The notes: generated from the sequence alone by a model not told the origin. Positions 30,570 through 42,606 are shown, numbered from the stretch's first letter. The stretch: DNA of 64,000 bases from Durusdinium trenchii (GCA_963970005.1 CAXAMN010025694.1:1464667-1528666), one strand, 5' to 3'. Translations and numbers: made by a program.

Positions 30570-30782
30570 GTCTTTCCGGTCATTTTCCTGCTTTGGTTGC
30601 ATGGCATTTGTCGGTCGAAGCTCATGCGTGTGCCGCGCGAGAACAAGATGGAGAACTGGGAAGCCCCTCGGTTCAAGCGCAACTCCGTGAGCCGTCAGAA
30701 AGACATGGGAAACATGGAAGCTGGACAGGTGGAGTATGTGACTTCGACGGAGATTGACAACGTTTCCACCTTCTCAACATGA
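30570..30782 (+). other. Possible last exon of the membrane protein gene
   Basis: Reads AGLLVFPVIFLLWLHGICRS (membrane helix) and then a hydrophilic tail ending VTSTEIDNVSTFST before TGA at 30780-30782. An end-of-membrane plus cytosolic-tail layout suits a terminal exon. Linkage to the upstream exons is inference from order and strand. Confidence 0.4.
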
Positions 30783-31820
30783 TGCATTCAAGGTGCCACT
30801 GAATGAGACATTTTTAGGACACTCAACGGTTCCCATTATTTTGCAGAACTGGACTCAGCCATGTACAGTATCTGGCAACGCTGCGTTGGAACGACGGCAG
30901 AACTTTTACACTTCATTTGAAAGGTGTTGGGTCTCTGGAGAAAGACCTCCTCACTCACGTGGAAGTTCAAAACCACAAGCGTTCGATATTGGGACAAAAC
31001 AACGTGTTCCCAGTCATTCTGGCCCATATACTTATGTAAAGATTTTCCTACACTCGGGGTGGTTTCAGGTGTCAACCGGAATATATCAAAATGTGCATGC
31101 CGTGCATGCATAAATATTCCAAGATTTTCATGTTGGCGAGTTGGAGAGCAGCCCGACCGAGGGCCAAGGGTCAGTACTGGCGCCAGTGTACGACTCTTTT
31201 AATTCATCCTGGTAACCCACGTAAAGCGCCCCTTTTGAAACCATGGGAGGCGAGTTCCAATTACTTTGTTTAGGGCGCTTGGCGCTTGTTCTTTAAATCA
31301 AAATATATCACAAATGGCACATCTCATGATAGGGAGCCCGTGAATATCAGCCACCCACCCACCTACCGAGTCTTCTCCAGGTCTCCCGGCTCGGAGACCG
31401 GTCTCCAGGGACCCTTTCTTTTTCCGCAGACCGGTCCCGCGTGCGCATCAAGAGGCCGACGGTGCAGTGGTCGGGAGGTCAAGGGTCCCCGGCCTTGTCC
31501 GGTGACGACTGGTCGCTGTTCCGCTGGTCGCTTTTCCGCCGGGTGGTGGTCGTTTCGGCTCCGGCTCTTTTTCCCGCCGGAGCCGCGCCGTTTTGGTTGG
31601 AATTGTAGCATGTTTGGGGGGGGGGGGAAAAAGTGAGGCACTCCGGCCTGAAGACCAATCTTTAGCGCAGGAAATGGTGGCATCCACCTCTCCTAAGGAG
31701 TTGGGATCGCCGACATATGTGAGATCTGCTGGCAAAATGATTGTGCAGGTGAGAATGCTGCGGTGTGGAGAAAGTGTTTGGATTCTTGGAGATGGGAGCA
31801 TCACATGAATGGATTGGGTC

Positions 31821-31903
31821 TGTCCTACTACCTGTAACAGTCAGTAAACAATTATCACTATTTTTGAACAAGGCCTTTATTATTTATTAACCATCATCAT
31901 CCA
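31821..31903 (+). repeat. Dispersed repeat, copy 2
   Basis: Same orientation and block order as 23077-23157, with small indels. Confidence 0.8.
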
Positions 31904-33351
31904 CTTGGTCAGAGCTGTAACTGTACCTTGAAGGACACACACAGCCGATTGATCGTGTGATACTTGAGCTCAAAGTTCAGTGGGCTGATGTGGGCTGTGT
32001 TCCATTCACTTAATAGAAGTATTAATGGATTTTAGAGGACCTGATTTATGAAATCATACCCCCACTTTTTACCGCCTCATCATTTTGTAAGTCTTACAAA
32101 TTGTTGTTATACCAATGCAGCCTTAAAAGTACCTCGATGATGAAGACCATGTGATCGGCTCCAAACCGACCGCTCGGGTGCAGTGACTCGTGGTTCAGCG
32201 CGCGGTGCACCCAGGTCAAGACCCGAGACGCGACGCGGGGCCAAAAAGGAGCGAGTCGGATGCGGCCGATTTCTCAGTTCGTACCTCGGAAAAGGGGTAC
32301 AAGATATTAATAATATACCTGTCTTTATGGGGTCAAGTCATGTCATGTCATTGCCATGTCCCATTTTACCAATGGTACTTTGGAGGGTCCAGGATGATAG
32401 ATGAAGTTACAGCACCAGTATGACTATTTTCATAGCAGCGGTTGTCCAGGATCGGAAAGGACTTGGGTATTTCTTGACTGGCTGATGTTGTATTGCAGGA
32501 TGACTGGAGGCTTCAAGATGTTCATTGGAAATTCGACCGCCTTGGTGAGCATAGCTAGCCTATACAGGGGACTGAAGGATCGACTGACCTATAGCACTGC
32601 TATAGTATGCCTTGCAGTGTTGGCACCGCCCAAGCTTCTGATCGCAGAGTAGAGTTGTACAGAAGTGTTTGAACAAACAAATCAGAGCAAGACTGCGTGA
32701 TTCCGGTTGTTTGGAGGATGTGATTTGCATGATCCTGCAGTCGTCCCTATTGCTTTGATCCATCCTTTGCAGGTTACGAGCACCATGATCCATAGCGCAT
32801 AGCATTTGTTCATTCAAAGAATGAGCAAGATTATCATTTGACCATCACTTCATGGAAAGACCTGGTGAGAACAGCGCCCTGTCCGTCCATGGAGTCCATC
32901 GTCATAGGGGCAGGCCCCGACCAAGACCACGACTGTGGTCCCCAGTCCACGCACGACTGGGGCATCACCCCGGGCAGCGACGGTCCGCGACGGTCGACCA
33001 TGTCAGACAGGCCACTGGTTGATTCAAGGGGGGATATCCTACCGACCGGTCCTGACGCACCAAATAGGTATGGTAGTAATGTATGGCACCGACTCGCACC
33101 GACCCCCTCCGAGTCCCCCCGACCTGGCCCCATGCACAGACCGGACGACCGTCCGGGGCACCTGACACACACGCCGTCCCGACCGCGATGGCATGGGCGT
33201 CAGCTCCTCCGAGCTGGGAGGCGCCGTCCGATCAAGCACCGAACCGGTGTTCACGTGGCAAACAAAAAAGAACCATGTGCTTGGACAGTCTATCCAATCA
33301 ATATCTAATACATGCATATGAAATCAGAAAACTCAAAAGCCTATAAACAAG

Positions 33352-33450
33352 GACGCTACTAGGGGCTCCTGGCATCGCTACTAGGAGCAAGGACGCTACG
33401 TTCGGGGCTCTTGGCCTTACTAGCTAGGAACAAAAAGCCACTACGAACAC
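33352..33450. repeat. GGACGCTACGTTCGGGGCTC repeat, copy 1
   Basis: Built from GGACGCTAC, GGGGCTCCTGG, CTTACTAGCTAGGAACAAAA and related words. The same string order occurs at 34549-34660 and, rearranged and inverted, at 43305-43400. Confidence 0.75.
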
Positions 33451-33924
33451 GTAAAAACTAATAAAAACATCTAAAACTTCTCCAGGTGAGCCGCCTTCGG
33501 ATGCTCCGCTGTGCGTGGAGAGCTTTTCGGGAGCGCCCTGGAGCAAACCATCGGTGCAGGTTGCTTCGAAGCGGCGAACGAAGCTAAGGAGAGATCCCTG
33601 GAGCTACATGGGGAAGCAATGAAACCAGTGAATCTGTCGCAGTGTAGGGGCCAAAAGCTCATTGTTTTGGTAAGTCCTTTTAAAAGAAGCATTTTGGGAA
33701 CTAACCAAAAAGCGATCCTATCAAAGCAAGAACACTGTATTTTTGGAGTCGAGGGCCATGAGTCGTGAGATGTCGGCTAAATCTCCGGTGAATGAGCGTT
33801 CCGAGTGTGATTGTCATAATTGTCTATTTGGCCCATCAGACTGGAAATGTCGTACACCCTTTTAAAAAAAGATGTGGATCAAAGTGAATAGTGATGTTTT
33901 TTTTGCGGACATGTGGACCTATAT

Positions 33925-34001
33925 GCCAGACGCTCCATGTGTATGACCTACAGTCATCCCTTTTCACCCACCCCAACTTCCAATCCCATGGAGCGTTTGG
34001 G
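33925..34001. repeat. Foldback element, family A, inverted loop
   Basis: Arms around CCAGACGCTCCATG and CATGGAGCGTTTGGG. The loop is the reverse complement of the family loop. TAT flanks both sides (33922-33924 and 34002-34004). Confidence 0.75.
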
Positions 34002-34135
34002 TATGATAGGAATCCCTCCAACATGTGGTGGAAGTCATGTTGCAGTGGGTCAAAACCTGCTCAAAACCCGGTAGGTTGACCCCTGGTGATCTATTATGTT
34101 ATGTTTAGTATTATGTTTATAATATAGTTAATAGC

Positions 34136-34200
34136 CCGGGCCTTCAAGGGGTGGTTAACGGCTAAGGGGCTATAAATAGACACCCCTTGGAGGGTCCTGG
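34136..34200. repeat. Foldback element, family B
   Basis: Left CCGGGCCTTCAAGGGGTG and right CACCCCTTGGAGGGTCCTGG are imperfect inverted arms. The right arm is shared with 54206-54228. Confidence 0.7.
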
Positions 34201-34382
34201 AGATGTTGATTAGCTATAGCAATTTTGTGCATTTTCAGATCATTACGCTGAACTCTTGTGCAAGTATCGATGGTCAACCAGGGTCCTCCAGTGGGTCCCC
34301 CTGTTTTGACTCACTGCCGTGGTTGATTGCATCATTTTATCCGCTCCACTCAGGAGAGACGTCTCCTGCCACTCTTGCGCAG

Positions 34383-34467
34383 CTGGGCGGTGGGCAGCTG
34401 CGTGTGGTCCGACCGCACCTGGCTCCGGAGCCGCGTTTGAGAGCAGAGAGGCGGAGGTCGGTCGTAG
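34383..34467 (+). other. Putative coding exon (LGGGQLRVVRPH)
   Basis: Bounded by CTTGCGCAG and GTGCAC. Open in the frame LGGGQLRVVRPHLAPEPRLR and strongly Arg-rich. GC content is sharply higher than the flanks. The product is unknown. Confidence 0.45.
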
Positions 34468-34548
34468 GTGCACGATGGACTGGAAGAACATGACTTGGTG
34501 GCAAGATGAGAAGGATTGGGCACTGATGTTCGCAGGTGTATAAACAGG

Positions 34549-34660
34549 AACGAGGACGCTACGTTCGGGGCTCCCGGCATCGCTATACTGGGAGCGATCG
34601 GACGCTACATTCGGGGCTCCTGGCCTTACTAGCTAGGAACAAAAAGCTACTAGGAACATG
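34549..34660. repeat. GGACGCTACGTTCGGGGCTC repeat, copy 2
   Basis: Same orientation and order as 33352-33450, ending in CTTACTAGCTAGGAACAAAA. Confidence 0.75.
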
Positions 34661-35308
34661 TGTTTCTGATGTAGAAGGATTGAGCCAACACGATCGACGT
34701 CTTGGACGTTCCGTGCGCAATAAGCGCTATACTATCAGCGCACTCTAAGGACCTACACTCGCATGGGGGGCTTCACCCTCGAGGCCTTCCAGTTTAAGGC
34801 CCGGGACGGACGCGGGACGCGGGATGAAACGCTTCACGCGGAAAGCACGCTGAGACCTGAAGAGGGGTGGTGGATCAGGACCTGAAGATGGCATCCCTGA
34901 TCTACCAATTGGCCTCCCGAAGAGGGTCTCATGGTGGTTCGGTGGAGTGGTGCGATGGATTTTTTTGGGGGGGCATCACATCCATTGTTCTCCTGTGGGC
35001 CCAAGCCCTTCCTGTGTTGCTTGGTGAGTCAAACGCAGATGGCTAAGAGCGAGAGCACACGAGATCCAACGAGACACCGACACATGACGAGGACTGCAGG
35101 ACGTGACTGGACTTCCTGGTTTCAGCAGACAGCTGCTTGGCCGCCCGCTAAACTGGCTAGGGCTCTTGGGTGTGTCTCAATCTGTGTTTTTCATCAAACC
35201 CATGGGAAAACACCTATAGGGCCTGGCCCATGGGTTTTCATGCGTTTTCATGAAATCGTGAAACCATTGGAACCACCGGAACCATGACAGGGGCACCAGA
35301 CTCCGCAG

Positions 35309-35436
35309 CGACCGCGGTCCGTGGTCGAGGCCTATGGTGCAGTGGACCGCCGCTGGGCGCGGGTGGAGGTCAAAGCACCCTCGCGCCAAGGTGTCGACCT
35401 GGTCGCACCCGATCTCCGGGGCGATCGGCGCCGTGT
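35309..35436 (+). other. Putative coding exon (RPRSVVEAYGAVDRRW)
   Basis: Follows CTCCGCAG. The frame RPRSVVEAYGAVDRRWARVE continues to VDLVAPDLRGDRRR and looks coding, with balanced charged and hydrophobic residues. The donor is probably the GT near 35437. Product unknown. Confidence 0.45.
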
Positions 35437-36782
35437 GTGACGAGGGTTCGACGAGGAGAGTTGGTTCGAATTGGAAGAAGGGTTTGATGACCATATTACG
35501 GACATACGTATTGGAGTGCAGAGGGGAGGATCACTGGCCACCAACAACTCTCCATTTGGGCGATGTTGGACGCAACGGACACAGGATCATGCAGTCACGC
35601 TGGTATGATCGTGCAACTGGCCGGGACCAGATCACATTTCAACAGCAGGGCATCCCGTCAAATGCACCAGCTGGGCACGGAACATGCCAGGAATTCATGA
35701 GGTGCAGCCAAGAAGTGCTGCACATTTGGATCGCACAATCACGTTTTGGGGTTGAATCTCTACACAAAAATGGACCGGAATAGACATAGACTTGCATAGA
35801 ATTGCCACGAATCACATCGAATCACGAAGGAATGGTTTTGAGATGAAATGGAAAGAAGAACGTGTTTGGCCAGATATTTTTGTCCATCACTCATGAAATA
35901 CATTTCGATATGTATTGTACATATTACAAATTATTACAATCTTATCCAATATAGTGTAGTGTAGACCCATACCTCATATCAAGTTTGACTCGTCACAGAC
36001 CCTACGAGTTGATGCGCTCGCCGAGTCACGAGGGTACTCGACTGTTGACTCGTCAGGCATCACGGTGTACCTCTTGGGCGAGACGAAGGACGGAGCGGAG
36101 TGGACCGGGAGGTGGTGAGACGGTGAAAAGGAGAGAGGATGGTGGGGTGAAATGAACGCCGTGCTTTTTCAGGGACATGGGGACATGGAAAGCGTTTTGG
36201 ACTTTTTGTGTTGCATGGTGGGTCCTTACACCTTGCACCTTCCGATCTCATTTCCCCCCACCAAAACAAATGGTGCTTTGGGGTTTGGACAGATGCCAGT
36301 TCTGTGCGATTCACCTGTTTGAGCCTTTTTGTTGTGACGAAGAGCGACGAAGGGTCACATGCCGTCTTCGATGTGTTCTTCGGACAGTCAGAGCTTTCAA
36401 AGGGCCGGACGATCATTCGTCAGTAAAAACGGAGGTTGGCCCAAAGACCCTTGGTAGTGAAAGAACAAGAACATTGGCAATGAAATTCTCTGCAAAGACG
36501 GCCAATTCTTTTCCAGAAATGGTTTGTTGTATAAACCACTGCTATTTTGATTGGTTGAAGGTAACCCGTACCCTCCCAGAAATAACACAAAACGCCCATG
36601 GAAGATGCTGTGTGATGGTGTTGGCTTTTATCCTGCTGGTCCCAGAAATTGAGCAGCGTCCCAAACCTCCATGCAAGGGTTTCATCATGGTTTGTTGGGC
36701 AAAGACCTTTCTCATGGTTAGTTGTTTTTTTAACCTTGTTGTACATGTGTTCCTTTTCCGCTGGTCCCCCAATGTGAGGAAG

Positions 36783-36911
36783 TGGATGCACCCTGGGCCT
36801 TCTCTGCTGGCGCTCCACGCTTGGATCACGACTCCTGGAACGATGTGTGTGAGACCCTGCCGGACCGGGTGCCCGCGCGCGCGCACGACAACGCAAAAAG
36901 CTTCAGCGAAG
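36783..36911 (+). other. Putative coding exon (DAPWAFSAGAPRLDHDSW)
   Basis: 129 bp between GGAAG and GTACAC, reading DAPWAFSAGAPRLDHDSWND then VCETLPDRVPARAHDNAKSF. An overlapping 279-codon ORF in another frame (36177-37016) is judged to be chance. Product unknown. Confidence 0.5.
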
Positions 36912-37835
36912 GTACACCCGGAATCACCATCAAAGGGCTATTATACAATAGACCCCCTAAGCTTAGGGGGCCCTGTTTTTGTTTTCCCGATCATCCCGGA
37001 TCTTTTACTGAACTAGTAGGGAAGTGGTTGATTTGGATACGGAAATTTGATGGATGCTACCGGCTGAAGCTGGTTTGTTTCAAGTTGGAATATCCAGTTT
37101 GACCACTTTTTGATGATGACATGCACAGTCCCAGGTCACCGCACCTATATGGAGGCTCGTTGAGGTCGTTGAGGTCTACACCATGTCCACTCCAACACAC
37201 GCATGAGAACTGTGCTGTGAGTCGACTGCAGAAGACTGGCAGTCGATGCTCACACCCGACTTAAGACGACCTGACTGAAACAACACGGTCCTTTAAAGCT
37301 GATTTGCTGGCCACTTGGAGAGGTTGGCATGCCGCATTTCTTGGATCCCAACATAAAGGACATCGATGGAGCGGATCCTGCCACTGTGACGTGTCACCCC
37401 GAGAATATGGGAACGGCCGGCAGGTGAGTTTTTTTCCGAACACCGGCACATGAGGATGTGCGTTTACGATTTGAGCCAGCAGCCAGTTCATCCCTGGTTC
37501 TTCGTAATTTAATGAAGGTGTCAACATACTAGTGTTTGAAACCTCTCCACAGGAATATGAAGCGGGCGCGAGCTACCGGTGCCTTGGGCTGGAGGGATGG
37601 ACATCGGCGACCGGGGGCACGGGTACGACTCAAGGACAACAATGAGTTCGGTTTCAAATGGTTAATTTGGCGCGCGTGCAGAGCCAGAGCTCCAATGGAG
37701 CATGGGCCATGGGCTCGACCATAAAAGAGGACCCGGGACAGTACGTGGAGGTGAGGAAGGGATTGAAATTGATTGAACTCACTTGGAGTATGGGAGGTAG
37801 CAACTGGACCGAGCTTCATGGAAGACAACCTTGGT

Positions 37836-37885
37836 GGGTGGTAGGAGGATGGGATGTGAGGGGTGGTAGGAGGATGGGATGTGAG
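37836..37885. repeat. Perfect 25-bp tandem duplication
   Basis: 37836-37860 is repeated exactly at 37861-37885 (GGGTGGTAGGAGGATGG...). Confidence 0.95.
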
Positions 37886-38055
37886 GTCTGTTTCAAAAGG
37901 CCAACGAACCATATTTTGGATGTGAGTCAAAACCTCTTCAACCAAACCATGGAAGGTTGACATCCCACTTACAGAGGAATCAGAGGAATCTATTCATGTT
38001 CGATGGTCAACCAGGGAGCCTTTGACCCACAGGCATTCGGAGATCTGATTGGTTA

Positions 38056-38150
38056 AACCCTAGAAGTCCAAAGACTATATTTTGACCGGCTGAAGGAAAG
38101 GAAGTTCCCTTTCAGGTCCCCTAAAGACCATTCTTTTTATAGTCTTTGAC
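38056..38150 (+). mobile_element. 95-bp MITE-like repeat, copy 1
   Basis: Its inner ends, AGTCCAAAGACTATA and TATAGTCTTTGAC, are inverted repeats. The whole unit is present in reverse orientation at 45517-45611 with essentially no differences. It has no coding capacity. Confidence 0.85.
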
Positions 38151-39130
38151 TTGATTGGTTAAATGTTTACTCAATTTTACAAAGTGTTTCCAGGACGCCC
38201 CAATTGAAGTGTTTGAATCGATTGGGATCTTTGGAACCACGAGTTGGAGCGCAGGGAACCTTTGGTTCAACAGAAGTTACAGAAGTTGTTGATTAATGAC
38301 TGAGTAGTGCTGATTGATGCGCCAACACACAAGCGGAAAATTGCAAGGACGACTGCACAAACAGCGGGTCTCCACTTCCATGTTACCAGGTCGGAGTGCA
38401 CGCTACTTAGACGAGAGAGGCACATGACCTTCCGTAGCAAGTCCAGGATTCACTGCCATGCCGGCCCAAAATAGAGACAAGGTATACCCTCAAACTCGAT
38501 GGTAAGGGACGGTAGAGAAGTCTATCAAACACACGGGCGCGAGCTCCCCAAACCAGTTTTTTCGGACCTTTTTTGGTAAGGCAGTCATGATGTTGTCCAT
38601 TCTCCCAATTACCCAGGTGGCCCAGGTATCCAGCTAAGACGATCCAACGCCGACACCACACCGGGACCTCGGCCTCGAACCCGGTCCACCCGAGCTTCGA
38701 CTGGGCCCGCTGGTGCCGCGTGCCGCCGGGTGGATCTCTGCGCTTCGAAGGGCAAGGGGGGAAGGTGGATCTCTTCGCTCCTTGGCAGCGGGGGAAGTTC
38801 CGGATGGAGACCGATGGAGACGGCAGAACGGAACAACGGGGGGGGATGGATATGGATTAAACTATGGATTAAGAAGATGGGAATCCGGAGGAGCACTGGG
38901 AGGAAGGAGCACGACTGGTATGTTGAAGATGTTTGGACTATACGGAAGTAATTAGTAGATCAGGCTTCGAAGATCTAGAGCAAGTCTCAGGATTCTGTGA
39001 GTCATTCATCTAGCAGGACCTTCCCAGTGACCTTTTGGGAGTCCCATCCACCCTTCACATGCCTAAGTGACCTGAAACCTAGGGGATCAAGTTCGGTCAC
39101 TGGGATGATCCAGCTATAGAGGATACATGA

Positions 39131-39230
39131 CCCAGGCACTCCATGCATGCCATATATGATTGCCTGTACATTGGGGTGGTTGAAAAGGGGTCAATGTAGG
39201 CATATACGGCAGTCCCATGGAGTGTCTGGG
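39131..39230. repeat. Foldback element, family A
   Basis: Arms begin CCCAGGCACTCCATG and end CATGGAGTGTCTGGG. The loop contains ACATTGGGGTGGTTGAAAAG. The flanks TGA/TGG match only in part. Confidence 0.85.
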
Positions 39231-39283
39231 TGGAGGATACACTTGAACCACATCCATGATTCGACCCAGATCGATCGCGCAAG

Positions 39284-39397
39284 GTCCGGCTCTTCGACGA
39301 CGCGGAGCACGGGCCCGAGCCCGAGACGGACGTGAGTCCGTCGGCCGCAGAGGCCTGGTTCCTCCGGTGCTCTCCGCGAAGAAAGGGTCCAGGAAAG
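39284..39397 (+). other. Putative coding exon (VRLFDDAEHGPEPE)
   Basis: 114 bp (38 codons) between GCAAG and a strong donor GTGAGA. Reads VRLFDDAEHGPEPETDVSPS and ends RRKGPGK. The acidic-to-basic composition and clean donor make it one of the best exon candidates. Product unknown. Confidence 0.55.
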
Positions 39398-39789
39398 GTG
39401 AGAAACAACATCCAGGACCACGGAAGGGGTATGAAGGGGTGGCTGTTGGATGGAAAATGCATAGTCAGGGGTAGTAGGTTGAGTCCCAAAGCCACCCCAT
39501 TTGGGGGCAGGGCACCCTGGTAGGATCGATACTCGTACCAACCGTTTGGGCAGTTTCAGCCCCAATCCATGTGGCCGTGATGTTCCAATCATGTTCCAGC
39601 AAACCTCTGTGCTTTCACCCGGTCACCCAGCTTCGACAATGTCGCTTTGGAATGGGTCGACGGGAGACGTCGCACGGGCCGTGCATGGCTCGCGAGAGGA
39701 GAGGTGTGGGCCGCCGGCGATGCGGCAGAGCGATGCGGGGCTCCGAGGTGCAGGCAAGTGCCAGGTGGGGACGGGTGCCAGGAGGTGGT

Positions 39790-39870
39790 GGTAGCAAGAA
39801 GCTACTAGGTTGGAGGCCATCGCTAGTAGGTTGGAGGCCATTACTAGTAGCAAGAAGCTACTGCTATAGC
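39790..39870. repeat. GCTACTAG / GGTTGGAGGCCAT repeat
   Basis: Two units of CTAGTAGGTTGGAGGCCAT flanked by AAGCTACTAG words. It is the inverse of the units at 25340-25405. Confidence 0.7.
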
Positions 39871-40266
39871 GATGCACTTGTTCCTCGTGGGTTCGGTGAC
39901 AGGTGCCGAAATTCGGATCGGCTCCCTCAGGTGACGCAATGACAGTTGATCCAGGAGCCCTCAACCAGGAATAAGAATCATGATCAGGTATAAATGTCAC
40001 GTGGAGTGGCACCAAACGAAATGTGTGATTCTTGGGAAACGAACAAATATTGAAGCCCACCGATCCTGCCAACGGGGAAATAGGTTCATGTCAAGTCAGG
40101 ACCAGAATCACATAGAATCACACATTAAGGGCTGAAACACTGCTTAAGCTGCTGCTGAAGGAACACGTTTGCACCACACCCGGGCAGGATCATCAAGCCC
40201 TCCTGGCCCCTCCGGAAGATGGCTGGCTGGTTGCTTGGAATGAGGATTGAAGAAGCGTGTGTATCT

Positions 40267-40352
40267 CCCAGATACTCCATGTATCGAATATGTTTCTCCT
40301 ACATTGGGGTGATTGAAAAGGGGTCAATGCGGATGAATATTCCATACATGGG
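40267..40352. repeat. Foldback element, family A, right arm eroded
   Basis: Left arm CCCAGATACTCCATG. The loop has ACATTGGGGTGATTGAAAAG. The right arm has lost several bases. Confidence 0.75.
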
Positions 40353-41086
40353 TCTTTAAAATTTAAGCCCGCACCACAAAAACAGCATCATAATAAGTAA
40401 ATAACACGACTATACACGACTCCTGATATCATATTCATATTCATAGCATATCACGCCTCACCGGGTCTATTCGCCTATGTCAGACCATCACTCCAAAGCC
40501 CGAATCACCCGTCCACATCCACGGGCGCCGGTTCTCGTGCGGGCATGGAGTTTGTTGCTCCACACAAGACCAGCACAGCTGGCCTTCTCCAGGTCTCAAA
40601 GAAAAATGGCGCCACATCGAACCCAGCGCCAAATCTGGGCCCAGAATGGCCCAGCCCAGAGTTCGGGTCTCGGGGGACCCCCCCCCGGGTCTCAGGAAGT
40701 GAAGGTCGCCCCCTGTAGACGAACATGGACCCTGAAAAATATCTCATAATATCTCATGGTTTCGACCATGATCCTCTACAACCCAGTACCTTTATTAGAG
40801 TCAATATGATCCTCCGCAGGACATTTGGACGACGGGGGCAAAAAGTACATTCCTCGTTTCGCTTCCCCACCTAGGCCTCGGAATCGGGCTGGGCCACCCA
40901 TGCTGCGTGCAGCTCCACCTGGCTGCGGAGGCCACGACCCACCGAAGGTCCCCGGTCTTCGACCGGGAGCGTCGACCGGCGCGGGCAGGTTCCGCCAATC
41001 CATCCTTCGCGGTGTAAATGGCGGCGTTCGTCTGTGACTGGCGAGAGTTCAGTGGTGGGATCGATCGTTTCCGCGGGACCATCGTG

Positions 41087-41512
41087 TCAAAAACCAGGAG
41101 CACCGCGCGTTGCGACGCCTGGTCGATAGCCGTTCACTCGAGATTCGCCCCACCAGTCCCAGTCTCCGAGTTTGGTCAGGCTGAAGCACCGCTCGCACCC
41201 TGAACCCAGGGCCCTGGCCTGGCCAATGTCTTTGGGCGTCCCGTAAACTTTGGAGAGACAACACGGCCAACACCGCGAAAACCGGTGGCGTTCGAACTCC
41301 ACGGCAGAGCCGTTGGACAGGAGGAGCCATTTCAGATGGAGATCCTTCCTCCCCAAATCCACGAACTTGCGGAAGCTGAGCGTTTGATGTTGGAGGTGTG
41401 AAGATTCTGGGAGGGGTTTGTCAAACACTGCACTCTGCCACGAAAGGGAAGTGAAACCTTTGGGAAAGAGTTCGGATGCCCAAACAGCCTCCCTCTTTTG
41501 AGACAGACTCAA
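41087..41512 (-). other. Possible minus-strand coding segment
   Basis: A 141-codon open frame on the minus strand has protein-like composition (HLQHQTLSFRKFVDLGRKD, then LHLKWLLLSNGSAVEF). No domain is recognised and no splice sites were assigned. It is opposite in strand to neighbouring exon candidates, so it may be another gene, a retrocopy or chance. Confidence 0.25.
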
Positions 41513-41780
41513 CAGGCTCAGCCCATTCTCTAATTCTTTTTCTGCCCGTCAGGCGCGCAGAGAATGGCAGCAGCCTTTTCTACTGCTTGCCGCTGAAGTC
41601 TTCCTGGGCCTATTTGCCAGGCCCAGCCATCGGCGCATGGTTTTATCATTGTGATCATGGTTCTTCCTTTTTTGTCCATGGTTTCTCATGGTTCATCATG
41701 GCCAAATATGGAGAATGTGTTGATATGTGTTGATGGTCATACTTGTTTTCACCTCAGACTCCATCATCTTCGTACTCTAG

Positions 41781-41924
41781 AACATCTGGACGACCCACAG
41801 ACCTGCCCACCGGCCCAGGCCGCGGCCTCGTGCCGGTGGACAGCTGCTTGAACGTGCTGAGCTGCATGCGGGACGCACAGACCACCTGGCGGCAGTGCTT
41901 CCAAAGTGCCCACGGCAGCAGATG
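41781..41924 (+). other. Putative coding exon (GLVPVDSCLNVLSC)
   Basis: Follows TACTCTAG (or CCCACAG at 41800). Reads GRGLVPVDSCLNVLSCMRDA and QTTWRQCFQSAHGS, with a donor GTGATG near 41925. Amphipathic and Cys-containing. Product unknown. Confidence 0.45.
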
Positions 41925-42169
41925 GTGATGTGTATTGATGTGGAGATATGGGGAGTGGTTTACATGAAAACCGATGGTGGTGTCGGAGGCGATGTCAGAA
42001 GGATCGGCATATGGACTGCGCTCAAAAAGGCCCTACTCAAAAACAAATAGATAAATGTAGACTTTTAAGGCTGGAGGTTCGTTTTTAAGTTTTCGTTTAG
42101 AAGCGGGCCCCCAGCAGACTATGGTGATACAGCAAGGCAGCGCTAGATTGGCGCTAGGTTTCTTAATAA

Positions 42170-42335
42170 TTAACAAGAGAAGCAAGCAGGAAAAAGAAGA
42201 AACAAGCAGAGAGCAGGAAACAGAAGAAGAAGCAAGACAAGAAAAATGAAACACAAACAACAAGAAGAAGAGGAAGAAGAAGAAGAAAAACAAGAAGAAG
42301 AAGAAGCATAAGAATGCACAACAAGAAGAAGACAA
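42170..42335. repeat. GAA-rich low-complexity tract
   Basis: Mostly AAGAAGAAG/GAAACA words. The Phe/Ser-rich ORFs on the opposite strand are products of this composition and not genes. Confidence 0.85.
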
Positions 42336-42432
42336 GCAATCAGGAAAAACACAATCTGATAGAATAAAGGGAGATTTTTGCGCTGGATCTGCCCTGGGAA
42401 GCTCATTACTACTAGCTTTTGCTGAGGTTGGA

Positions 42433-42527
42433 AGGAACACGTCGTGGCCGTGGGCGCCTGGCGCAAGCGCCTGCGAGTCATCACCGGCGAGGCGGGTGTG
42501 TCGAGCGGTCGACGGTCGGAACGATTG
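42433..42527 (+). other. Putative coding exon (VAVGAWRKRLRVITGE)
   Basis: GC-rich segment reading EHVVAVGAWRKRLRVITGEA then GVSSGRRSERL, with a GTCGTT donor at 42528. Product unknown. Confidence 0.4.
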
Positions 42528-42559
42528 GTCGTTCGGATTTCTCTTCCAGGAGTCACTGA

Positions 42560-42606
42560 CCCAAACACTCCATGTGTGGCATATATGGCATACATGGAGT
42601 GCCGAG
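42560..42606. repeat. Loop-less family A hairpin
   Basis: CACTCCATGTGTGGCATATA is followed at once by its imperfect inverse ending CATACATGGAGTG. The family loop is absent, as if deleted. Confidence 0.75.

Larger units (their letters stand above)
30783..34382. other. No firmly supported gene
   Basis: Contains GC-rich blocks at about 31430-31600, 32180-32280 and 32880-33240 that may be exons, but no frame or splice pair is convincing. It also holds repeats at 31821-31903, 33352-33450 and 33925-34001. A block at about 33490-33640 after CTTCTCCAG (GEPPSDAPLCVESFSG frame) is the best exon candidate among them. Confidence 0.4.

Noticed and set aside
36177..37016. 279-codon open frame on the + strand
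   Set aside because: The composition is not protein-like and changes abruptly; a better exon in another frame (36783-36911) with splice sites overlaps it.
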